From Hondaea fermentalgiana (taxonomy: Eukaryota > Sar > Bigyra > Thraustochytrida > Thraustochytriidae): a stretch of DNA of 64,000 bases. A program made the translations under genes and the position numbers. Position 1 is the stretch's first letter, and each line of letters opens with the position of its first letter. The stretch is taken from contig NPFB01000001.1 in the NCBI GenBank assembly GCA_014084085.1, positions 468,604 through 532,603 on the forward strand, in the 5' to 3' direction. Below are positions 8,620 through 17,449 of this stretch, one piece after another. The notes under the pieces were generated by a model. The model was not told where the DNA came from, did not search any database, and was given only the letters and a program-made list of their open reading frames with translations.

Positions 8620-11181
8620 TTACGAGAAAGGAGGAGTATTCGCAGCAGTATTTTGCAACGGCGAGGTGGCGTCCATGCGCAACAACGAGGCGGCGTCCAT
8701 ACGCAGCAGCGAGGCAGCATCCATGGTCTCCAGCTCCTTAAGAAGGGCAAGCACCTGCTCTGGACTTGTCGGTGCAAGAGACGAAAGGTGGGGTGCTTTC
8801 TGCACAAAGTCGTCAACAATCTTGGCAAATTCGACGCGCATGCCACGACCCTTGCCATTTTCTCCGCGCAGCAGCGCTTGAAGAAAAGCTTGCCATCGTG
8901 GAATGTACACATGGCGCGCGAGATCGCCCGTGAGCCGCGAAGCATAGCCATCCAAAAGAGCCGTGTGTCTGGACCAGCGCGTAAAGAGCTCGCGCAAATC
9001 TGCAAGTTCTCCAGGACCTGCTAGGGCGTTATCGACGCTATCTGAGCTGCGCGCCCACATCCAATGTGAGTCAAGCAGGTCAGCCATGCGTTCCGAAAGA
9101 GTGGTGAGCCATCGCGCAAACGTCTCCAGTCTTGCAAAGTCAGCCTCCTCATAGATTCCGTGCTTGTAAAGGTGCCCAATGTGTGTCGAAATCACGAGAG
9201 CTTTGTCGCAGATGGACTGACGCGCAAGGTCCACCAAATCATAAGAGAGCACACTGTGCGCTGCCTCGTTCGGGAGACTCTTCATAGCGGCGCGCGCCAA
9301 CATGGACGTGCAAGTCCGCAGCTTGGCCGGAGCGTATGCAATTGCGGTAGGTTGAAATCCGCTGTGTCGCATATAGATTGCAGGTCTGAGCTCAAGAACG
9401 CACTTTGTGTTGCCCCAGCCTACAAGATGCTGCGGACGACTGTATGCACTCTGGAAGGCGCACACCCAAGCATCGGCGGCGAGGTCGCGAACTTCCTCGC
9501 TATCGGGACGGACGCCGAGACGATAGCGCGCGGCAGCCCACGTCCGGACCCACTGCTCCACAGGCTCGGCGTTAGCATGAACCCAGGCCAGATCGAGGAC
9601 CTGATGGTAGGCGATTTCATTCTGTTCGATGCCCTCCATCGCGAGACCTATGCCCTGAACCCTGCCGGTACGAATTGCAGCGTGTATTGACTCTTTGACG
9701 TGTCGCATCTCACCCGCAAGACCCTTGCCACCACCAAAATTGTGCAGATACGTCCAGACGAGACGGGCGTCCTGGAGAACGGGCCGAAGACGCTCCCATT
9801 GCGGTCTCTTTTCGCCGTGCAAATCAAGGTAAATAACCCGATCCCGCGGGACAGCATCCAAAAACGCCTTTGCTTTAAGCAGTGGCCAATCAGAGTCTCC
9901 GTGCGCCAAGAACCACATTTGCACCACAAAGATAGCTTGTGCGTCAGTGTCGCGCACAGGCTCAAAAACGGCGCGAAATGCCCCGCTCACACTCGAAAGG
10001 TCGCCCGAGCTCATCTCATTGTACAAGTCGCAAGAGTAAAAATGCACCGGGAGACGCTCAAGCTCTGTGGCGTATTCCGCGTGCTGCGCCTCCATAAAAC
10101 GAGTGGAGATCTCTTTCACCAGAGAATCGTCAGGTCGCAAGCGCTGCAAGCCCGAGTACCGCGGCGAGGTGAACCCTGACCAGAATGAGGTCATTTCACT
10201 CGCGCTACTCAAGAGAGCAACTTGCTCGGGAACGTACAAGTTAAAGGCCGGAAGAATTGGAGCAATGCCCAAGTCAATCATGCGCGCAAGAATCTGATGT
10301 TGGAGTTGCAGTTGCGCGGCGAGCAGCGCGTCCGAGACGGGCGTCCCGACTCCCTGGATGTTGCCCATTCGCTGCCATGAAAAGTATGCAGTACCAGTGA
10401 AAAACGCTTCGCGGTCGAACTTGCGCTCGGGCCCAAGCAAATCACGATACACGCGCTCCCAGAGTGTTTCCTGGCCCAGGTGCGCCAGTGCCAAGTTGAC
10501 ACCATGAAGTGCCATCCAATCCAGCTCATCCTCCCAGCGGCTCCAGCCCCACGTCGACATGCTGTAGCTCCAAGTCACCTGGTTAAGGTAGTATCGCCAG
10601 GGCACGCGTGCCCGAAATCGGCCGCTTCGAACGTGCAAATTACCGAGACACGAATAGCTTGGCGGAAATTCCTCTCCGCGAGACGCCCATGAGAGAAGCT
10701 CCACGCCACAGTCGCGACGGTACATATCGCCAAGGCCATACGAGAGCGCGCTGAGACTGGTGCCATGGATTGCGATGCGCGAAGACGTCCGCGACTGGCG
10801 AAACTCAAACCAGTCCTCGTCCGTCCCGGTTTCAGCATCTTGCGGGTCTTCGAGCACAAAATGTATCAGCGCTGCATCTTTGACAGGAAGTCTTCGTTTG
10901 GCCAGGGCGATCAAGCCGCTTACGTCCCGATTTCCATCCTGACGAAGACGTGCCGTTAACGTGTCCTGAATCTGCGACACGACGATAGGGCTCGCCTCGA
11001 TCACGGGCATCCCAAATAACCTCGCTACGACCATGAAAGCACCGGCGACCACGAGCAGAGCCACCGCCGCCCGTCTTTTGCCGTTCGCACGCAGCCACTG
11101 CAAGCTCGCGCGCCCGAAGCGGTCGGCACGAGCTCTCGCCAACCGCATCTCGCGTCTCCAGTTCTGTTTCCGCGGCTTCAT
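8620..11181 (-). CDS. Alpha-N-acetylglucosaminidase, GH89, type II membrane-anchored, 853 aa
   Basis: A GH89 glycosidase, family of human NAGLU, which removes terminal alpha-linked GlcNAc (in animals from heparan sulfate in lysosomes). Diagnostic blocks are visible: WRYYLNQVTWSYS, WEDELDWMALHGVNLALAHLGQE, FFTGTAYFSWQRMGN, ILPAF, YNEM (Glu389, equivalent to the first catalytic acid), LHNFGG and MEGIEQNE (Glu516, equivalent to the second). Both catalytic glutamates are present. Instead of a cleavable signal peptide, the protein starts with a basic stretch followed by one hydrophobic helix at about 38-56, the layout of a type II membrane protein of Golgi or lysosome. The frame extends 14 codons further but opens with TTG, so the ATG at 11181 was taken. 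The C-terminus carries three 8-residue repeats (see repeat entry). The gene name follows the family, not proven substrate. Confidence 0.93.
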   Translation of the reverse strand: MKPRKQNWRREMRLARARADRFGRASLQWLRANGKRRAAVALLVVAGAFMVVARLFGMPVIEASPIVVSQIQDTLTARLRQDGNRDVSGLIALAKRRLPVKDAALIHFVLEDPQDAETGTDEDWFEFRQSRTSSRIAIHGTSLSALSYGLGDMYRRDCGVELLSWASRGEEFPPSYSCLGNLHVRSGRFRARVPWRYYLNQVTWSYSMSTWGWSRWEDELDWMALHGVNLALAHLGQETLWERVYRDLLGPERKFDREAFFTGTAYFSWQRMGNIQGVGTPVSDALLAAQLQLQHQILARMIDLGIAPILPAFNLYVPEQVALLSSASEMTSFWSGFTSPRYSGLQRLRPDDSLVKEISTRFMEAQHAEYATELERLPVHFYSCDLYNEMSSGDLSSVSGAFRAVFEPVRDTDAQAIFVVQMWFLAHGDSDWPLLKAKAFLDAVPRDRVIYLDLHGEKRPQWERLRPVLQDARLVWTYLHNFGGGKGLAGEMRHVKESIHAAIRTGRVQGIGLAMEGIEQNEIAYHQVLDLAWVHANAEPVEQWVRTWAAARYRLGVRPDSEEVRDLAADAWVCAFQSAYSRPQHLVGWGNTKCVLELRPAIYMRHSGFQPTAIAYAPAKLRTCTSMLARAAMKSLPNEAAHSVLSYDLVDLARQSICDKALVISTHIGHLYKHGIYEEADFARLETFARWLTTLSERMADLLDSHWMWARSSDSVDNALAGPGELADLRELFTRWSRHTALLDGYASRLTGDLARHVYIPRWQAFLQALLRGENGKGRGMRVEFAKIVDDFVQKAPHLSSLAPTSPEQVLALLKELETMDAASLLRMDAASLLRMDATSPLQNTAANTPPFS
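8653..8724 (-). repeat. Three 24-bp repeats coding MDAASLLR-like octapeptides
   Basis: Near the C-terminus of the GH89 protein the octapeptide MDAASLLR occurs twice and then as MDATSPLQ. The Met codons are spaced exactly 24 bases apart (8724, 8700, 8676 on the minus strand). This tail lies beyond the conserved GH89 region. Confidence 0.9.
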
Positions 11182-11406
11182 CTTCCCTTCTTGACCACCC
11201 CGCCCAAAGGCAGAGGAAATCAAGTCTACCGTCTCTGTCTCCGTTTCCGTCTCCGTCTCCGTCTGCGTCGCGGTCTGCGTCGCTCCCGCCGCGCTGCCCC
11301 GCGCGAGTCGCGGGGGCAGGCTTTCTTCGATCGGTTTCTGCTCTCTTGGAGACGGCGCCGCATCGATAACAAGAAGCAGAGGGGGAAAAAAGCCAAAAAA
11401 AATAGC

Positions 11407-11413
11407 AAAAAAA
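11407..11413 (-). terminator. Pol III oligo-T terminator of the tRNA-Ser gene
   Basis: Seven consecutive T on the minus strand begin two bases past the discriminator base, the expected position for RNA polymerase III termination. Confidence 0.8.
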
Positions 11414-11414
11414 T

Positions 11415-11525
11415 CGAGATGAGCAGGGTTCGAACCTGCGAGGGCGAACCCATTGGATACCCGGTAGGCGCCGCGTAGACGGCCTACTTCAAGTCCAACC
11501 CGTTAGACCACTCCGGCATCATCCC
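11415..11525 (-). tRNA. tRNA-Ser(TGA) with a 29-nt intron
   Basis: Folding by eye on the minus strand gives a 7-bp acceptor stem (GGGATGA with TCATCTC, one G-U pair), discriminator G, D arm containing GAGTGGTCTAACGGG, anticodon stem TTGGA/TCCAA, loop CTTGAA-A with anticodon TGA, a long class II variable arm (GGGTTCGCCC) and T arm GCAGG-TTCGAAC-CCTGC. A 29-base intron at 11459-11487 sits after position 37, the canonical site, giving a mature tRNA of 82 nt. The intron contains the complementary hexamers GTAGGC and GCCTAC and can form its own hairpin. G73 and the long variable arm support Ser over Leu. A run of seven T follows (A run at 11407-11413 on the plus strand), a fitting Pol III terminator. 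Confidence 0.95.
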
Positions 11526-11941
11526 AGTACGAAACACGGAACAAGGGGTTCGCGACCTCGTTGATAAAGGGGTCGGTCGCAGGTGCTCGGTGGTGCGGTA
11601 CTGAGAAAGATGGTGCTGGGGGAACGCGGCGAGGAATGCCATGGCGGTGGGATGGGATGCATAGGAATTGCGACGATGCTGCAAGAGTGTAGAAAGAGGT
11701 CGGTTCGTGGAAAATGAAAGTCGCCATGTGGTTAGTAGTTCTGGGCAAGAAGGTATTTCAGGGTAGAAGGAAATTTATGCGGTCTATCTGGCGAGATAAA
11801 GGAACATTTTGCCCGAAAATACAAGAATACACTCGCTGCGAGACAAAAATGACCATGATTATTGATCTTTTCGACCGGAATGTATGAGTCGAGAACGATC
11901 ATGGAATAAGGTCAACAGAGAAGAAAGATTGGGGTTTTCAT
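11526..11941. other. Intergenic region between tRNA-Ser and the USP gene
   Basis: About 415 bases, with the 3' flank of the ubiquitin protease on the right and the 5' flank of the tRNA on the left. The right half is AT-rich. No other feature is supported. Confidence 0.5.
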
Positions 11942-14900
11942 TTATCTCTCGAGACGCGGAAGTGAGGACGCTGCCTGACTCAGAGTTGGGTCGTCCTCTT
12001 GATGCGATGGTTCGAGTCGAGCATCCCGTAACACACGGGCCGAATGTTTGAAGGGAACCCGAGGGCTCGCAAGAGCATTCGGTCCCACTTTGTTCGACGG
12101 ACGAAGCGCTGCAAGTCGTGGAATGCGCGATTGCGGGGCGACCTCGAGCGGGTCGCGAGGGCCTGGTATGACGGAAGCTTGCGGCCTTGCGGCCAAGGGC
12201 TCCAAGGTCTTGGGTCGCGAGATTTTCGAAGACTGCACACGATTTTGCCTCGACTGCCCGTCACTAAGATACACACGAGCACGTGAGCGAGATGGAGAGG
12301 ATTGCGCTCGAGTTGGCTTGATGGGCTCGATCACTGGCTCGGGGTTAAAATTATTGGTTGGAGCCGCGCTTGCTTCCATGTGCAAAAGCTGTAGCCTGAA
12401 ATCGCGCGTCGCAATCTTTTCGCGGCGGCGGGCCTTTTTGTCTGCAGGGCAGAGATCATCGCTCGCCTCAAGTCCACGCACAATATCCTGTGCGGATCCC
12501 GCTTCGGTGTTGTTGTCTTGCTCCTCATTCTCCCTATCATTGTCCTGATGATTGTCCTCGACAACTTGCATAGCATCAGCGCCCTCTCGCACAGTTTCAT
12601 GTTCTTGCATGTCTGCGTGGGCAAGACTGACGTCAGCGGTGGGCCCTGCTTGTGGTAGCGCCTGATGCGATGCCTGCGCGCGAAGGTATGCTCTGGAAAC
12701 GCTTTCAAGTCGGTCACCATCGTCAAAGTCAACAGCAAAGGTGTCAGAATCTTGGCAGTGCGAAAAGATCGTCCCCGGGAAGAAGCGCTTCCATTGCGGG
12801 TCTTTGGCGAGAACACGAGCGCCTGGCGCAAAGACATTCTCTTCCAAGAGCTTGCTTTTGGACGGCGACTGCCGAGGCTCTAGCGAGTCTTCCTGGTCAA
12901 GGCCAGCGGCCTCGGCTTCCGCCGCAGCACGCCACGACTCGGACCATTGGTCTTTTTGAGCTTCAAACTCTTCCTGATAAGAAGTGCGCTCGTCCACCGG
13001 TGGCAAACTGGCTAGATCCAGAGATGGAACACGTTGAAGCGAAGCTCGACTCGCATGGCCCGGCGTAAGCTCTGTAAAATTCTCAACACCGTCACTATCC
13101 AGTTGCCAAGTAGGTGGCTTGACCTTCATGGCAGCCTTTAGAGGATTTCCACGCTGTGAGCAAGATTGATGTCCTGTATCTTTCACGGGCTCTGTCTCAT
13201 CGAAAGAGCTCTTGTTCAGGCTAGTCGTTGTCTCATGCTCACATACTGGCTCCTGAGAGGGATTCTGCAAAGCTGGCTCTCCTTTTACGTTTGAGTTTTT
13301 GTCGTGATTGGGAGCTGCCTTGAGCTCATCGGAGATCTCTTGCGATGGTTCTTGTGTGGAAGGTCCAAGCTCGACAAAGACGCTCCGGCCGTCTGCAAGA
13401 CGGCGCATGGGCATGCCATCGTGAAGTTCGTCGCCCTCCTCCCCTCGTGGAGAACGATCGAAGATGCGGACACTGGACACTTTGAGTTCCATGGACACGG
13501 CGGCGCGGACATCGTCAATGAGTGCGCGTTCGGGAACGAACACGCGAGCAGCAACCTCGGGGCTGTTACGCAGAAAGATGCGCATAAGCATTTTGCCAGC
13601 TGGAATCGGCTTGCCCTTACCGAGATGCACAACGCTATGATCACTGAATCCGGCTTGCTCAACAGTCTGCGAGGTATCCTTGATTTGAGGAGCCTTGGCA
13701 GCGCTCCGAAGATGGAACTGATCCGAATCGAGGTCCTTGTCCAATGACTGCAAGAGACGCTCTTTAAGGGTACAAAGTGTCATTTCGCGTTTCACACGGA
13801 TCGAATGTTCGTATTGCACCGGTTCTCCGCGTTGATTGAGCCTTGGATCGTTGAAAGAAACCTCGAGATAGCTCATGGCCTCGTCATACGCGTTTGCAAC
13901 GGCACTAGCGCTCTGCTGTGACTCTCTCGCAATCAGGACACCATCTCCACTATGAAAGACTTGGCCAAAGGCGACACCCGTGTCTTGAAGACTTTCTTCG
14001 AGAACTTCCACGGCCCTATCCGAAGTAGAGCGCTTGTTATGGAGTAAATCCTTGGCGCGCAAAAGACGCAGATCTGTTGCGTCAATGTCCAAGATGCCTG
14101 CAATAAACGTTCGGGCTTGCGTTAAGGTCAAGGACTCTGGCAATACGATTGGCAGCATTGAGGTGTGCAGAGAGTACGTAGAATCTGTGCTGAGCAAATT
14201 ACTTTCGCATCGCCCGGCGCGAAGAGGGAGCGGCTGACAGAGATTGCTGTCCCACATGAAGAGACGAACTTGGACGAGTCCAGCAACGTCGGTCGTGGAC
14301 GAGTCGCCCACAAGTTCTTTGGCATCTTCCTGAGCTTTTATCCATGGCGGACAGATTTCGAGCAAGAGAGTGGCCTGGCCGACAAAGCCGAGTTCTTCAA
14401 GCGTGCGATCTTCCGTTTCCTCAATCACCGCGCCGATGCGATGCATGTTTTCCCGAACGCGACGAAGGCGACAGCGAACAAGCGGACAGACCTCTGCCGC
14501 AGCCTGGGGAACGAGTTGACGGTATGCCCGGTTTTTCACATCTGCTGGAGTGGCCTTGCCCCCGTGCAAGGTTATTACAGTAGAAGTTGGCATGTTCGGA
14601 ATCGCGCGATGATTCGAGTCTACCGCGGCGCTGGCAATGACGCGAATGCGAACAAGCTTATTGTCCATGGCGCGAACTCTGCGAAGAAAGCTTCTCTGCT
14701 CGTTCCTTTGCTGTACCCAGTCAATGAGATCCTGACGAGGCATGACAGATCTGGCGAGCCCTTGAGCGCTCTCATCTCCCTCGCGCGTATAAAAAAGCAT
14801 GTACGCTCCACCATCGGCAAGGCAGCCCCCGGGACGGCACATGCGCTTGACTTCGTCTTCATCAACTTGTGAGACAAAGGTATCGTTGAACTCGTGCCAA

Positions 14901-16213
14901 GACTCCTCGCCGGTCCTTGCGACGGCATAGTAGTGTCCCGAATTGGCACCGCCCTGGTGAACAATGATGGCGGAGAGTTTGAAGCTCGTCGGAGTTTTCG
15001 CGGTGGCAGAGGCGTCGCTGGACCCAAGAGGGTCATGTTCCGTGTATTGTTGGGGCTGCAAAGCTGCCTTGCACGCGAGGAGATCTTCGCAGAGCGAGTC
15101 TGAAATCGAGTCTTCGGCGAGATTGGGTTGGGGCTCGTTGTCTTCGCATGGAGAGAGCTCGCTGCCGTTCTTGGCGTCCTCGCGGTCATCCAGGCCGAGG
15201 AGAGGCGCGACGTCAATACGAAGAGGAATGTCAAGAGAGTCATCGATTTTACTTCGCCTGCCTGTTTCCCAGTCAAACTCGAAGCGCTTGAGGTGAAGAA
15301 CGAGTGTGGAGGGCAATTTGACGAGGCGATGACCCTTGACGGCATCGGTCTTCATGTCGCAATGCTCGCAAAAGTACTGATTGTCACCCTCGAGACGCTC
15401 CACCTGAACAAAGTCCTTTAAGGCAGCGGGCACTGAATCTGCATCTTGAACGACGAGACTGAGGTCTTGAAAGTCTTCGCGACGCGCTCGTCGATGGGAG
15501 CAGCGGAGGCATCGAATATAGTCGACAAGAGATCCTTTAAAAGGTTCGGTGAGGGCCTTGCCCTCTCTGGCCTGCTCAAGAGAGTCAAAGAGTACACGCG
15601 CAAGTTCCTGGACATCTTGTTGTTCAAAGGCATCTCCGTCAGACCAGCCAAAACTTGTGGTGAGATCATTCGTCGTCACGGCGGCCTCTTCGGCAAACTG
15701 AAGGCGAGCAAAAAGTCGCTGCACTTGCAGTGGAATACACATGGTCTCGGTGTCATCATTGTTGCCCTTTTCGTTCTCGACTTGGGCAGTGTCTTCCTTG
15801 TCGCCCTGAGTTTTAGTGTTTGTCGTGTCTTCATTCTTGTCAGGGCCACCTTGTTGCGGCGGTGGCTTGACCCAGTCATAAATGCGTTCCCGAAATGTTT
15901 TGGTAAAGAACAAGGTCTGCAGAAGCGAGTTGAGATAGCACGTTGCGCCCTGGTTGTGAAGGCCAACTATTTCTGTAGAAAGCCGGTCGCATGGGTCGAG
16001 AGCGTGGGCTCCATGTTTGGCCACGAAGGCGTCGAGTACGCGCTTGTTGGTGTCGTGTTTGGCAAAGTCGTATTCTGCGCCAGTAGCTTCACAATCGCCC
16101 AAGTCAGCGCTGTCGAAGGAAGAGCCGGATGACAGACTTGCGGAGCTCTGGTTGCTGCCGCCGCTGCTTGCAGAGCGCGCCGACCGTCCCGAGGAGGAGG
16201 ACGGCAAGTACAT
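11942..16213 (-). CDS. Ubiquitin carboxyl-terminal hydrolase, USP47-like (peptidase C19), 1423 aa
   Basis: A deubiquitinating cysteine protease. From the ATG at 16213: Cys box GLHNQGATCYLNSLLQ with catalytic Cys92; USP47-type stretch NDLTTSFGWSDGDAFEQQDVQEL; a Cys4 zinc site CLRC (235-238) and CEHC (282-285); His box GGANSGHYY with catalytic His427; and the third-residue segment EFNDTFV at about 442-448. All catalytic parts are intact. After the catalytic domain come ubiquitin-like segments (for example STVITLHGGK...LLLEI), as in USP7/USP47, and then at about residues 1125-1180 a Tudor-like segment (VLAKDPQWKRFFPGTI...VDFDDGDRLE). Tail sequence is Arg/Pro/Ser-rich and probably disordered. The frame opens nine codons earlier with GTG, which was not used. 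Likely cytosolic or nuclear; substrates unknown. Confidence 0.92.
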   Translation of the reverse strand: MYLPSSSSGRSARSASSGGSNQSSASLSSGSSFDSADLGDCEATGAEYDFAKHDTNKRVLDAFVAKHGAHALDPCDRLSTEIVGLHNQGATCYLNSLLQTLFFTKTFRERIYDWVKPPPQQGGPDKNEDTTNTKTQGDKEDTAQVENEKGNNDDTETMCIPLQVQRLFARLQFAEEAAVTTNDLTTSFGWSDGDAFEQQDVQELARVLFDSLEQAREGKALTEPFKGSLVDYIRCLRCSHRRARREDFQDLSLVVQDADSVPAALKDFVQVERLEGDNQYFCEHCDMKTDAVKGHRLVKLPSTLVLHLKRFEFDWETGRRSKIDDSLDIPLRIDVAPLLGLDDREDAKNGSELSPCEDNEPQPNLAEDSISDSLCEDLLACKAALQPQQYTEHDPLGSSDASATAKTPTSFKLSAIIVHQGGANSGHYYAVARTGEESWHEFNDTFVSQVDEDEVKRMCRPGGCLADGGAYMLFYTREGDESAQGLARSVMPRQDLIDWVQQRNEQRSFLRRVRAMDNKLVRIRVIASAAVDSNHRAIPNMPTSTVITLHGGKATPADVKNRAYRQLVPQAAAEVCPLVRCRLRRVRENMHRIGAVIEETEDRTLEELGFVGQATLLLEICPPWIKAQEDAKELVGDSSTTDVAGLVQVRLFMWDSNLCQPLPLRAGRCESNLLSTDSTYSLHTSMLPIVLPESLTLTQARTFIAGILDIDATDLRLLRAKDLLHNKRSTSDRAVEVLEESLQDTGVAFGQVFHSGDGVLIARESQQSASAVANAYDEAMSYLEVSFNDPRLNQRGEPVQYEHSIRVKREMTLCTLKERLLQSLDKDLDSDQFHLRSAAKAPQIKDTSQTVEQAGFSDHSVVHLGKGKPIPAGKMLMRIFLRNSPEVAARVFVPERALIDDVRAAVSMELKVSSVRIFDRSPRGEEGDELHDGMPMRRLADGRSVFVELGPSTQEPSQEISDELKAAPNHDKNSNVKGEPALQNPSQEPVCEHETTTSLNKSSFDETEPVKDTGHQSCSQRGNPLKAAMKVKPPTWQLDSDGVENFTELTPGHASRASLQRVPSLDLASLPPVDERTSYQEEFEAQKDQWSESWRAAAEAEAAGLDQEDSLEPRQSPSKSKLLEENVFAPGARVLAKDPQWKRFFPGTIFSHCQDSDTFAVDFDDGDRLESVSRAYLRAQASHQALPQAGPTADVSLAHADMQEHETVREGADAMQVVEDNHQDNDRENEEQDNNTEAGSAQDIVRGLEASDDLCPADKKARRREKIATRDFRLQLLHMEASAAPTNNFNPEPVIEPIKPTRAQSSPSRSRARVYLSDGQSRQNRVQSSKISRPKTLEPLAARPQASVIPGPRDPLEVAPQSRIPRLAALRPSNKVGPNALASPRVPFKHSARVLRDARLEPSHQEDDPTLSQAASSLPRLER

Positions 16214-17449
16214 GGTGCAGCGCTGCGTTCGAGGACGCACGCACTGCCGGCGAGCTCTCTACGCTGGACGCTCGATCAGTTGCGAGCGCAGCCGCCACCC
16301 GTGTGACGATTGCCTTACTGATCTCCTCGTGATAATTGACCGTTCGCACACCGATAGGCTTGGCCAAGGGAGGCCGGCCAGATAGGCCCTTTCAACGTTC
16401 TGGAGGGAGGGAAAGAAAAAGGACGTTAATATGCTCTAAGAGTGGCGTGTGCTCGCGGTCCCTATTTGTCTTCCGTCCAGGCTTGTTCACTGACTGTCCG
16501 AATGACTGATTAACGTGCTGGCGGTTTCTCCACGGCACGCCATTTTCCATCATCAGAACTGCTCTTCCCGCCGCCGACGAAACGCACGCCCCGCAGCAAG
16601 CAATCAAACGAGCCAACAAACGAGCCATAAAAAATCATACAAGCATAATAATACGCAAGCGAGCGCACCCGCGCGCGGGGTCGTACATCATTTTCCCGCC
16701 CTCGCCCTCGGCCGCAGCAATTTCGCCACGCTCCGCTGCTCCTCCTCCTCCTCCAACCAACCCACCCAGCGAGCGAAACGAGCCCCAGCACAAGGCGGCA
16801 GACAACTCCTCCCTCGCTCGCCTCCCCCGCCTGCCCCAGCTCCTGCAAAAAGCCTCTCCCCCCGCGCTGGCGCGCCCGGCACTTTACCATAACAGCATTC
16901 GCAAGGTCCCCACTCCATTGCATTTGACCGTTCGCGCCGCTGGGTCGACCCGCCGAAAGCGGGCTCCACCCGGCAGCGGCCCTCGCGGCCTCAAACGACA
17001 AACACGAACACGCGAACGGAGTCTCGCGCGAGGCCGCGGCCGGGGCCAGAAGCGGCGCGAGGCTGCGCTCGGGGGCTCTCCGCGCCGGCCCGACTCGGCT
17101 GAAGAGGCTGCGCGGAGCCGAGCCGAGCGGGGCCGAGCCGAGCCGAGTCCGGCGGTTTGGGCCCGGCTCGGTTTGGGGTTGCGGCGGTCCTTGCTTGTAC
17201 ACGGAGGACTACGACGAGGAGGAGCGGCGCCCGGACTTCTTGGAGGAGCAGAGCCGCGACGAGGAGGCGGGGCTGCACGCGGCACTGGGGCTGGCACGAA
17301 GAGGCGGAAATCGACTGGCGACTGTGAGGACGCGAAGCAAAGCCCAGACGGCGGCGTGAAGGCCTCGAGGCGCGGTGCGGTCGGTGTGCACGTGCGGGCT
17401 GGAGGCTCGGGCTGGATAGCCGCTCGCGCTCGCGCTCGCGCGTGCAAAC
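16214..17449. other. Divergent promoter region between USP and phosphodiesterase genes
   Basis: About 1.2 kb between two divergent genes. The half near the USP gene is of moderate GC. The half near the phosphodiesterase gene is very GC-rich and carries AGCCGAGC-type short repeats near 17100-17150. ORFs across it are low-complexity Arg/Pro/Ala shadows without domains. Confidence 0.5.

Noticed and set aside
11415..11525. tRNA-Leu interpretation
   Set aside because: Anticodon TGA, discriminator G and the fold with a 29-nt intron fit Ser; Leu tRNAs usually have discriminator A.
16238..16240. GTG start for the USP gene (and similar GTG/TTG starts at 28600, 36945, 11223 and 41354)
   Set aside because: Nuclear eukaryotic genes start with ATG; the next in-frame ATG was used in each case.
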